Of a stretch of 10,268 nt of DNA, positions 1-7,240 are shown piece by piece. Source of the stretch: Fidelibacterota bacterium (GTDB lineage Bacteria > Fidelibacterota > UBA2242); the NCBI GenBank assembly GCA_016936335.1, contig JAFGXZ010000291.1:1-10268 (forward strand). Reading direction: 5' to 3'. The notes below the pieces were generated by a model. It did not search any database, was not told the origin of the DNA, and saw only the letters and a program-made list of their open reading frames with translations. A program made the translations under genes and the position numbers. Each line of letters starts with the position of its first letter. The stretch's first letter is position 1.

Positions 1-22
1 AAAATATTTACGGAGAGCGATT

Positions 23-781
23 TTGAGGAAAATTCTGGCAATTGATGACGACAGCGCAATTCGGGAGTTGATCGAAACGTTTTTTACTATGCATCAAATG
101 GAAGTGAAAACACTTAGTGATGGACTGAAAGCACTTGAAACAATCATACAATACGAGCCTGATGTTATTATCCTTGATATCAATTTACCGGGTAAAAGCG
201 GGATGGATTTATTAAAAAGTTTTAAAGAGCATCCCATTGCCAATCGTATTCCGGTAATCATGTTGACGGGGCAGTCTGCTCCGAGTTCACAGGTAACCGG
301 TCTTGTTTCGGGTGCCGATGATTATGTGACCAAGCCCTTTGACCTGAATATACTTTATGCCAGGGTGATCAGTGTGATGCGGCGCTCTCTGGTTCAAACC
401 CGGCAAAAATACAGTGAAATGAATCTTCTCCATTACCTGGTAAAAAGGTACACTAAAAGGGACTATACGATTTATACAAAATACCTCAACGAGTACGAAG
501 ACTTTCCCCGTTACTGGAAAGCTTGTATCCCGGATTTGATAATTGAAAAAGGCAGTAAATATCGTTGCTTTCTGATAGAGACCACCCAATCGATTCTGGA
601 GGAGACATTTTTAGAGCGTCTAAAGTCAATGGCAGAAATTCAAACCCTGTGGCACAAACCAGTAGAACTCAATATTATTGTTCGTACAAAAGACAATGAA
701 CGAATTGTCCAACGCTTAATTAATGAAAAAAATCTGCCAATAAGTGTAAAACTTATAAAAAAATCCACAGCATCAACATAA
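23..781 (+). CDS. Response regulator: receiver domain fused to a degenerate PD-(D/E)XK-like domain
   Basis: The 252-residue protein starts at TTG, with GGAG at 12-15 placed 7 nt upstream as the ribosome site. Residues 1-120 are a typical CheY-like receiver. The acidic pocket is D8-D10, the phospho-acceptor is D52 in LDINLPGKSG, and the switch positions are T82 (MLTG) and K104 (VTKPF). It should therefore accept phosphate from a histidine kinase, which is not in the window. The C-terminal half (about 130-252) has no helix-turn-helix or known output domain. Its pattern is helix, strand with P170-D171 (IPDLII), strand with E186 (FLIETTQS), a long helix, then strands VELNIIVR and SVKLI. This resembles the restriction-endonuclease-like fold, but with T188 where the catalytic Lys would be, so I infer a non-cleaving binding or protein-interaction domain. 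The receiver call is firm; the C-terminal assignment is inference. It lies just upstream of the export operon but is separated from it by a 65-nt gap with a weak hairpin. Confidence 0.9.
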   Translation: MRKILAIDDDSAIRELIETFFTMHQMEVKTLSDGLKALETIIQYEPDVIILDINLPGKSGMDLLKSFKEHPIANRIPVIMLTGQSAPSSQVTGLVSGADDYVTKPFDLNILYARVISVMRRSLVQTRQKYSEMNLLHYLVKRYTKRDYTIYTKYLNEYEDFPRYWKACIPDLIIEKGSKYRCFLIETTQSILEETFLERLKSMAEIQTLWHKPVELNIIVRTKDNERIVQRLINEKNLPISVKLIKKSTAST

Positions 782-818
782 ATATTCCAGAAAACTGGTA
801 AAATATTTCTTTTCTTTT
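780..818 (+). terminator. Possible weak intrinsic terminator after the response regulator
   Basis: A CCAG-AAAA-CTGG hairpin (787-798) is flanked by matching AT arms (AAATATT at 780-786 and AATATTT at 802-808, with a 3-nt bulge). A T-rich stretch, interrupted by two C, runs from 806 to 818. The stem is short and AT-rich, so this is at best a leaky terminator between the response regulator and the TetR-led operon. Confidence 0.3.
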
Positions 819-836
819 GATGTAAAATTAAGTACT

Positions 837-868
837 TTGGAAACGTATGACACAAAAAACGTTTCCAA
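837..868 (+). promoter_or_regulatory. Perfect 10-bp inverted repeat spanning the TetR start codon (candidate operator)
   Basis: TTGGAAACGT (837-846) and ACGTTTCCAA (859-868) are perfect reverse complements separated by 12 nt, so the arms repeat about every 22 bp, close to two helical turns. The ATG of the TetR gene at 847 is the first base after the left arm. TetR-family repressors commonly bind inverted repeats next to their own gene, so autoregulation of the whole operon is a natural reading. The alternative is a mRNA hairpin presenting or masking the start codon. No convincing -35/-10 pair is visible between 782 and 836. TAAAAT at 823-828 is the only -10-like hexamer and has no matching -35. 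Confidence 0.5.
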
Positions 869-1491
869 TGGCTGATCGAGATTTACCCTTAAGTTTTCGA
901 CCGGTGATCGAACATGCCCGGACCCAAATTATGAAAAATGGGATTCGCAATTTCACCATCGAAAATCTGGTGGCCGAGCTTAGAATCAGCAAAAAGACGG
1001 TCTATAAATATTTTGCCAGCAAAGAGGAATTCGTCGAAACTATATTGATGTACAATTTTGACGACCTGTTTTCAAAAGTGGAAAAGTTACCCAGGGAATC
1101 CGATGATCCTCTCAAATACATCTCTAAAATTATCTACATTATCCAAAGTCATTTGTCCGTAATGAATTCCAATTCAATTTATGAAATCAAACTTTATTAT
1201 CCGCGTATCTGGAATCGAATTGAGCAGTTTCGCAACACTGTACTGAACGATTTAGTAAGTCTCTTCGCAAGAGCCCAGATTCTGGGACTGATCCGGAAGG
1301 ATATAAAAATTGATTTACTGACCGGGATTATTGTCAATGTCATCCAGAGCGTTTTTCAACCTGAGTTTTTTATTCTATATCCCTATTCCATACCTGAAAT
1401 GATGAAATCCTTTATCGATACTTTCATGAACGGAATCATGGAAGAGGGGCAGAGTTTTAATATAAATTCAATGAATCATGGGTCGTTATGA
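847..1491 (+). CDS. TetR/AcrR-family transcriptional regulator
   Basis: This 214-residue protein has the usual TetR length. The N-terminal DNA-binding domain covers about residues 17-65. The helix-turn-helix runs through FTIENLVAELRISKKTVYKY (36-55), followed by FASKEEFV, the family signature at the end of the recognition helix and start of helix 4. Residues 70-205 are all-helical and divergent, as expected for the ligand-binding and dimerisation domain. The ATG at 847 has only a weak GGA 5 nt upstream. The in-frame ATG at 868 (residue 8) has no ribosome site, so 847 is preferred. Its last codon overlaps the start of the first RND gene by 4 bp (ATGA), showing co-transcription and translational coupling. 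The expected role is a local repressor of the downstream export genes, relieved by a ligand that may be the exported compound. The ligand cannot be read from the sequence. Confidence 0.92.
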   Translation: MTQKTFPMADRDLPLSFRPVIEHARTQIMKNGIRNFTIENLVAELRISKKTVYKYFASKEEFVETILMYNFDDLFSKVEKLPRESDDPLKYISKIIYIIQSHLSVMNSNSIYEIKLYYPRIWNRIEQFRNTVLNDLVSLFARAQILGLIRKDIKIDLLTGIIVNVIQSVFQPEFFILYPYSIPEMMKSFIDTFMNGIMEEGQSFNINSMNHGSL

Positions 1492-3785
1492 AGCTGGATC
1501 GCTGCATCGATACGGTTCTCAGATTTCCCCGTACCGTGATTGCCGTTTGGTTCTTAATTACAATTTTGATTGGCTGGCACATTTGGGAGCTCCGGATCGA
1601 ACCGGATGTGCAGGAGATGCTGCCTAAGGATTTTGCAATTGTAACAGCTATGGATGAAATGAACGACTTATTCGGTGGGTCCGAGCTGATTTTAGTATCG
1701 ATTTCCGCGGATAATATCTTCAGTAAAAGTACATTAATCAAGTTACAAAATATGACCACAGAAATTGAAAATTTACCATATATTGACAGGGTTGTGTCAT
1801 TAACGAATGTCGAAGATATTATCGGCAGTGAGTTTGGTTTTGAAGTAAGTCAAGTGGTTGATGAATTTCCGGTAACGGAAACGGAGATCAATGCTATTAA
1901 AGAGCGGATTAGCGGTAACGAATTGCTGCATGGCACTGTAAGCTCCCGGGATTTTAAAAATACGGCGATTATTGCCATATTGAACGGCACCTTTGAATCT
2001 TATGGTGACGATGAACTGTCCCGGGACTTTGAGGACATTCGCCGGCGATATGAAAATCCTGAAACCATTTATCTGGCGGGTTATCCTCTGACGAGGTATG
2101 AGGTGGCGGTAACGATGCAGGCTGACGTTATGACCCTTTTTCCTTATGGAATTGTCTTAATGATATTATTTCTGGTATTTAGTTTTCGCAGCTGGATTGG
2201 CGCTTTTTTGCCCTTTGTTATACTGATACTGGTCGTTGCGGATACGCTGGGAATTATGGCTATTTTGGGTATTAAATTCACTTTCATCGGCCTGATGATT
2301 CCGGTGATGTTAATTGCTGTAACCAGTAGCTACAGTATTCATATTTTATCCCAATATTTTACTGAATGCCGGAGTTGCCAAAACCCGGCTGATAAGTGTA
2401 ACATTATTAAATCAGCCATGAAATTGATGATAACGCCGGTATTTTTATCGGGTCTGACTACTTTGATTGGTTTTCTTAGTTTACAGTCCCATGTACTGCC
2501 CCCGGTTCATGAATTGGGTATTCTGGTCTCTTTTGGGATAGTGGTGGCGTTTATCATCAGTATGACATTCTTACCGGCGGCACTCATGGTGTTGCCATTT
2601 CCGCTGCATTTACAGAGCAGCTCGTCACCCGGGCGCCTAAATCGGTTTCTGTACCAATGGGGAACTTACTTTACCCGCCACAATAAAGGTTTTCTCCTGG
2701 CTTTTACAATAATTGCTATTATCATCGCTGTCGGTATTCGCCGGATTGAGGTTGATACAAACCCGGTCTATTTCTGGGACGCTCAATCCGGATTGCGTAA
2801 AAGCAATGATTTCATCGATAAAGAATTCGGCGGATCATCACAATTATCGATTTTAGCTGAAGGTGACATTAAATCGCCGGAATTTCTCCACAAAATGGAA
2901 AACTTATCTGACTATTTGAAAACAAAAAAACAGGTAACGTCGGTTACATCCATCGTAGATCAGCTAAAACTGATGAACCGGGCATTTCACGCCGATAGCA
3001 GCAAATATTATCGACTGCCCAATACCCGGGAAGAGGTGGCGCAATTCCTGTTTCTGTACACTTTATCCGGTGATGCCGATGATCTCGATCAATTTGTCGA
3101 TTATGATTACCAAAAAGCCCAGATTATTGCCCGGGTCGTGGAAGCAGGCTCGGCGGATTCTTATCGTCTGTATCTCGATATTTTAGATTATATTGACGAG
3201 ACATTTGATGTGTCTGAGTTTCCATCGGTTACGGGCATGACGGCATTTGTCGGTGTTCTGGCAGACTTGGTTGTCAGGGGTCAGATTCGGAGTCTGATTA
3301 TTTCAATTGGGCTGGTCTGCCTGGTTACTGCGGTTATATTTAGGTCTCTGCTGGCTGGAATGTTATCAGTTTTACCTCTGACCGGAGCCATGTTGATTGT
3401 ATTCGGTCTGATGGGATTGATAGGGATTCGACTGGATATGGCGACGGTTATGCTCTCGAGTATCATGATCGGTGTGGGAATCGATTATACTATACATTTT
3501 CTGTATCGTTGCCGGCTGGAAGTCCGGAACGGACTCAGTCTCAAAGCGGCGATTCCGCTTACTTTACAGACCAGTGGCAAAGGGATTTTATCCAACGGTT
3601 TATCGGTGACGACAGGCTTTGTTGTGTTTCTGTTGTCGGGATTCTTACCGATCTATTTTTTCGGATTTCTGATTGTTATCTCCATTATGGTGTGCTTAAT
3701 GGGAGCATTGACAGTTATGCCGGCGCTGCTGATGATAAGTAAACCAACATTTATTACATATAGAAACGGGAGTAATGATGAGTGA
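1488..3785 (+). CDS. RND/MMPL-family transporter, first paralogue
   Basis: This 765-residue inner-membrane protein has the duplicated RND layout. TM1 (14-34) is followed by a periplasmic domain (about 35-215), TM2-TM6 (216-368), TM7 (400-418), a second periplasmic domain (420-598) and TM8-TM12 (599-750). It belongs with the predicted RND exporters related to MMPL and HpnN proteins (COG1033-like), which move lipids or other hydrophobic molecules using the proton gradient. In TM10 the relay motif GVGIDYTIHF keeps D666-Y667, but the matching TM4 site reads AVTSSYSIHI, with S281 in place of Asp. The cytoplasmic loop after TM4 carries C294, C297 and C304, which are absent from the second paralogue. 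The start overlaps the TetR stop by 4 bp and has no strong ribosome site, so translation is probably coupled. It is clearly homologous along its full length to the 765-residue protein at 4132-6429. Confidence 0.93.
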   Translation: MKLDRCIDTVLRFPRTVIAVWFLITILIGWHIWELRIEPDVQEMLPKDFAIVTAMDEMNDLFGGSELILVSISADNIFSKSTLIKLQNMTTEIENLPYIDRVVSLTNVEDIIGSEFGFEVSQVVDEFPVTETEINAIKERISGNELLHGTVSSRDFKNTAIIAILNGTFESYGDDELSRDFEDIRRRYENPETIYLAGYPLTRYEVAVTMQADVMTLFPYGIVLMILFLVFSFRSWIGAFLPFVILILVVADTLGIMAILGIKFTFIGLMIPVMLIAVTSSYSIHILSQYFTECRSCQNPADKCNIIKSAMKLMITPVFLSGLTTLIGFLSLQSHVLPPVHELGILVSFGIVVAFIISMTFLPAALMVLPFPLHLQSSSSPGRLNRFLYQWGTYFTRHNKGFLLAFTIIAIIIAVGIRRIEVDTNPVYFWDAQSGLRKSNDFIDKEFGGSSQLSILAEGDIKSPEFLHKMENLSDYLKTKKQVTSVTSIVDQLKLMNRAFHADSSKYYRLPNTREEVAQFLFLYTLSGDADDLDQFVDYDYQKAQIIARVVEAGSADSYRLYLDILDYIDETFDVSEFPSVTGMTAFVGVLADLVVRGQIRSLIISIGLVCLVTAVIFRSLLAGMLSVLPLTGAMLIVFGLMGLIGIRLDMATVMLSSIMIGVGIDYTIHFLYRCRLEVRNGLSLKAAIPLTLQTSGKGILSNGLSVTTGFVVFLLSGFLPIYFFGFLIVISIMVCLMGALTVMPALLMISKPTFITYRNGSNDE

Positions 3786-4098
3786 GCAACTGGATAAACG
3801 GATATCCACAATTCTGTTTGCTGTTTCGGGTGCGATTGTGCTCTATGGGCTGGTTAAAGGTTTGATCTGGTTCTATGAATGGTTTATCAACTTGCCGGCT
3901 TACAGTGCCGGATGGTGGGGAGCGCTTGGGCATTTTTGTCTTGATAATCTGAGCATTATTATTGTGATTTATCTGGTAATTTGCCTGCAAGTCGCCGGTG
4001 TGGCAGAGTTTCGCTTTCGGAAAAATTTCTTAAAAGCATTCTTACTGGGAATTGTCCTGACACCGCCGGGAATGATATTTATCTGGGGCAGGAAATAA
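3778..4098 (+). CDS. Small three-helix membrane protein between the two RND genes, function unknown
   Basis: This 106-residue hydrophobic protein matches no family I recognise. GGGAG at 3768-3772 lies 5 nt before the ATG at 3778 but only 2 nt before the adjacent in-frame ATG at 3775, so 3778 is the better start; 3775 would add one Met. The gene begins inside the last codons of the first RND gene (8-bp overlap), so it is real and coupled. Predicted membrane segments lie at about residues 9-37, 58-78 and 84-104, the last containing LLGIVLTPPGMIFIWG. A basic stretch (FRFRKNFLK) precedes the third helix. No signal peptide or catalytic motif is visible. Its position between two pumps suggests an accessory subunit or stabiliser of the RND complex, as small membrane proteins are known to be for some RND pumps such as AcrZ with AcrB. 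This is inferred from position only; I see no sequence similarity to AcrZ. Confidence 0.82.
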   Translation: MSEQLDKRISTILFAVSGAIVLYGLVKGLIWFYEWFINLPAYSAGWWGALGHFCLDNLSIIIVIYLVICLQVAGVAEFRFRKNFLKAFLLGIVLTPPGMIFIWGRK

Positions 4099-4131
4099 TC
4101 CATGAATTAACACAATTTAAATCGGTGATTT

Positions 4132-6429
4132 ATGAGTTTTGGAAAACAAGATCATGTAAAAACCTGGATCGATTTTGTGATGCAATATCCCAGAATCGTT
4201 ATCGGATTCAGTATTCTATTTACCTTACTAATGGGATGGAATATCCCAAAAATTACCATTGATTCCGATATAATATCAATGTTACCTGAAGATCAGGAGA
4301 TTATTGTTTCCATCAACGAAATGGAAGAGATATTCGGCGGGTCGGAACTGGTGATCATGTCGCTGAAATCCGATGATATATTCAGCGAGGCGACCTTAAG
4401 GAAAATTCGAGCACTCAGCGAAGAAATTGAAGGATTGCCGATTGTCGATCGGGTTCTGTCCATTACCAATATGTTTAAAATTAGTGGAATCGAGGGAGGA
4501 TTTGAAGTTCGTGATTTGATTGAAAAAATTCCTGAGAATGAAGCCGAGCGTGCAGTGCTGCGCCAGGTGGTGATGGATGACGAATTGATTTACGGTAATA
4601 TCGTGTCAAAAGATTTTCAGCGGACTTCAGTGATTGCCATATTGTCAGTCTCCGGCGGTAGTGACACGGATCAGATAGCCTACAAAATTTTTCACGATCT
4701 GAAGCGAAAATATACAGGTCCTGAAGAGATCAATGTGGCCGGCTTGCCCATAACTCGAAAATCGATAACCTTAACGATGCAAAAAGATATGAAGGCTTTG
4801 TTTCCCTTTGGGATTTCTCTGATGATTTTTTTACTCATTATCAGCTTCAGAAGTTGGACCGGTGCTTTTCTGCCTTTCGTGGTTGTCATAATGAGCATTA
4901 TTAATACACTGGGACTCATGGCATTGCTGGGGCTGAAATTCAGTTTTATCAGTATCCTGATACCGGTAATGTTGATTGCGATTGCCAACGACTACAGTAT
5001 TCATATCATTTCCCATTACTTTGAAGAATATCATGCCAGCGCCGATAAGCAAAAGAATATGATCATACACCGAACGGTGGAATATCTGCAGACCCCTGTA
5101 TTTCTGGCTGGGATTACCACTGTGATCGGGTTTTTAAGTTTGCAGTCCCATGTGTTGCCACCGGCGCGCCAGTTAGGATTGTTAGCGTCTTTTGGGGTCG
5201 CTTTAGCGCTGCTTTTAAGTGTGACTTTTGTACCGGCGGCGTTGCAACTGCTGGATGTCCCGATGATCCTGAAAAGTGATGATAAATCGCAACGAATGAG
5301 CCGTTTTTTAAACCGGTGGGGCTCCTTTTTTATCAAACACCGTATACGCTTTCTGAGCGTTTGTCTGATCTTTGTCCTACTGATTGCTTCGGGCATCCCG
5401 CGCATCGTAGTGGATACTAATCCGATGCATTATTATAGAAAGTCGTCGGAAATTCGAGTGAATAATGATATTATCGATAAATATTTTGGCGGTTCGACTC
5501 AATTATCAATTAAAGCAGAAGGTGATATTAAAGACCCGATCGTTCTGAGAAAAATGGAACAGCTGTGCGATTATCTAGAACAGGAACCAACCGTGACGCG
5601 CACGATTTCGATTGTGGATTATATCAAAAAAATGAACAAAGCTTTTAACGGGGACAGCAGTCAGTATTATGTTTTGCCCGATACCCGCGAAGCCGTGGCA
5701 CAGTACCTGCTGCTGTTTTCCATTTCCGGGGATGAAGATGATTTGAGCCAGGTTGTTGATTATGATTACCGTCAGGCTCAGATTTTGGCGCGGGTAAACG
5801 AGACCAGCTCCGTCTCACTCAACAGACTTCTGAAAGATACCCGACAGTACGTAAAAACTGAATTTGGCGAGGCTACCTTTCCGGCCGTAACCGGTTTTGT
5901 AGCGGTGATCGGCGAACTGGTGGATCTGGTTGTGCGGGGACAAATGTACAGTTTAATCCTGTCGATTGTACTGGTCAGTTTGGTGTGTATGGTTTTATTT
6001 CGATCGGTGGTAGCTGGATTGTTATCCATTGTGCCATTATCGGTGGCAATTATCACCGTATTCGGATTGATGGGCTATTCGGGAATTGAGCTGAACGTTG
6101 CTACGGCGATGTTGTCCAGTATCATGATTGGTGTGGGAGTCGATTATACGATTCACTTTTTATATCGCTTTCGTTATGAAGTTCAGGCGGGACGCCCGGC
6201 ACAGGAGGCGGTAATCCGAACCTTGATCACGAGCGGCAAAGGCATAATCTATAATGCGTTGTCGGTCATTGTCGGTTTTACTGTGCTTCTGGTTTCGGGT
6301 TTCCTGCCGATCTACTTTTTCGGATTTTTAATCGTATTTTCAATCTCAACCTGTCTGATTGGCGCTTTGACAATCATGCCGGCGTTGTTGGTGATGATCA
6401 AACCGAAATTCATCTTTAAAAAGTCATGA
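4132..6429 (+). CDS. RND/MMPL-family transporter, second paralogue
   Basis: This 765-residue protein has the same length as the first RND protein and aligns with it end to end. Shared blocks include FRSW-GAFLPFV, FLSLQSHVLPP, SSIMIGVG-DYTIHFLYR and SGFLPIYFFGFLIV. Topology is the same: 12 membrane helices and two large periplasmic loops (about 40-220 and 425-605). Here both halves keep the proton-relay Asp-Tyr pair: D287-Y288 in TM4 (AIANDYSIHI) and D671-Y672 in TM10 (GVGVDYTIHF). It is therefore the canonical member of the pair. A modest GGTGA (4124-4128) precedes the ATG, and the gap from the small membrane gene is 33 nt. The two copies have diverged well at DNA level, so the duplication is old. 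The likely role is proton-driven export of a lipid or other hydrophobic compound together with the first paralogue. The substrate is unknown. Confidence 0.94.
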   Translation: MSFGKQDHVKTWIDFVMQYPRIVIGFSILFTLLMGWNIPKITIDSDIISMLPEDQEIIVSINEMEEIFGGSELVIMSLKSDDIFSEATLRKIRALSEEIEGLPIVDRVLSITNMFKISGIEGGFEVRDLIEKIPENEAERAVLRQVVMDDELIYGNIVSKDFQRTSVIAILSVSGGSDTDQIAYKIFHDLKRKYTGPEEINVAGLPITRKSITLTMQKDMKALFPFGISLMIFLLIISFRSWTGAFLPFVVVIMSIINTLGLMALLGLKFSFISILIPVMLIAIANDYSIHIISHYFEEYHASADKQKNMIIHRTVEYLQTPVFLAGITTVIGFLSLQSHVLPPARQLGLLASFGVALALLLSVTFVPAALQLLDVPMILKSDDKSQRMSRFLNRWGSFFIKHRIRFLSVCLIFVLLIASGIPRIVVDTNPMHYYRKSSEIRVNNDIIDKYFGGSTQLSIKAEGDIKDPIVLRKMEQLCDYLEQEPTVTRTISIVDYIKKMNKAFNGDSSQYYVLPDTREAVAQYLLLFSISGDEDDLSQVVDYDYRQAQILARVNETSSVSLNRLLKDTRQYVKTEFGEATFPAVTGFVAVIGELVDLVVRGQMYSLILSIVLVSLVCMVLFRSVVAGLLSIVPLSVAIITVFGLMGYSGIELNVATAMLSSIMIGVGVDYTIHFLYRFRYEVQAGRPAQEAVIRTLITSGKGIIYNALSVIVGFTVLLVSGFLPIYFFGFLIVFSISTCLIGALTIMPALLVMIKPKFIFKKS

Positions 6430-6442
6430 AAAGGAGTGAGTT

Positions 6443-7240
6443 ATGAAAAATTTTAAAGTTTTCATTACTTTTACGATTGTAATTATGGTTTTTGCACAAC
6501 TGGGATTGGCTCAGATCAGCGGACGCGACATCATGCAGAAAGTCGATGAACAGGCGAGTGTTCGAACCGAAATGAATAAATCAAAAATGACTTTGATCAA
6601 CGATAAAGGCAAAACCCGGGAACGGGAGCTCACCCGTTATATAAAATCCTTTGACGGCGCCGGTGGCATCGATACAAAAACGCTGATTATTTTTGATTAT
6701 CCGGCTGATATACGGGGAACTGGCCTGCTACTCTGGACGTATACGGACGCTGCCAAAGATGATGATCGCTGGCTCTACCTTCCAGCACTGAAAAAGGTGC
6801 GCCGGATTGCCGGCGAAAGCAAGAATGACTATTTTATGGGTACTGATTTTACTTATGATGACATGGGCGCCAGAAATATTGATGATGATAATCATACTTT
6901 GTTGGGTAAAGAGACTATTGATGGGATTGAATGTTATAAAGTAGAATCGGTTCCGGTTAATAAGAATGATCTGTACAGTAAAAAAATCACCTGGATTATT
7001 CCGGAAAAATGGGTGTTTATGAAAGTCGAATTTTATGATAAAAGCGGCGTGTTGCAGAAAGTTTTAACTACTTCGGATATCCGTGAAATTGATGGTATTT
7101 GGCTTCCCCATGTCCTGTTTATGAATAATTTCAGTAAGACCCATCAGACCAAGATTGAGGTTCATGAAGTTAAATTTGATAGTAAAATGGATGATCAGAT
7201 TTTTACCCAAACGATCTTACAAAGAGGGCGAGTTCAATGA
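6443..7240 (+). CDS. Outer membrane lipoprotein-sorting (LolA-like) periplasmic protein
   Basis: This 265-residue protein has a signal peptide (residues 1-23, probable cut after LGLA, then QISG) and no lipobox Cys, so it should be soluble in the periplasm. The motifs FDYPADIRGTGLLLWTY (84-100), DDDRWLYLPALKKVRRIAG (106-124) and FMGTDFTYDDM (131-141) mark the COG2834/LolA-like family, an incomplete beta-barrel fold with a hydrophobic cavity related to LolA. Members are often encoded beside RND/MMPL pumps and are thought to handle lipidic cargo rather than act as the housekeeping LolA. A strong AAGGAG at 6431-6436 sits 6 nt before the ATG, and the gap from the second RND gene is only 13 nt. Its stop overlaps the start of the barrel gene (ATGA). 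I infer it shuttles or hands over the exported molecule between the pumps and the outer membrane. Confidence 0.9.
   Translation: MKNFKVFITFTIVIMVFAQLGLAQISGRDIMQKVDEQASVRTEMNKSKMTLINDKGKTRERELTRYIKSFDGAGGIDTKTLIIFDYPADIRGTGLLLWTYTDAAKDDDRWLYLPALKKVRRIAGESKNDYFMGTDFTYDDMGARNIDDDNHTLLGKETIDGIECYKVESVPVNKNDLYSKKITWIIPEKWVFMKVEFYDKSGVLQKVLTTSDIREIDGIWLPHVLFMNNFSKTHQTKIEVHEVKFDSKMDDQIFTQTILQRGRVQ

Noticed and set aside
831..840. TACTTTGG as a Bacteroidetes-type -7 element upstream of the TetR gene
   Set aside because: The -33 TTTG element is not at the required spacing (the nearest is only about 13 nt away), and the match overlaps the inverted repeat, so a promoter call is not justified.
3759..3770. 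ATAGAAACGGG seen here and again near 9610
   Set aside because: A single 11-base match in AT-rich DNA, once inside the coding end of an RND gene and once in an intergenic region, is readily explained by chance; no third copy or symmetry supports a regulatory motif.
3981..4262. Plus-strand open frame of 93 codons overlapping the small membrane protein and the start of the second RND gene
   Set aside because: It overlaps two well-supported genes in another frame, lacks a ribosome site, and has no family resemblance.
5031..5405. Antisense open frame of 124 codons inside the second RND gene
   Set aside because: It is complementary to a strongly conserved membrane-protein region, has no ribosome site or recognisable motif, and its Arg/Thr/Lys-rich composition is typical of antisense to hydrophobic coding sequence.
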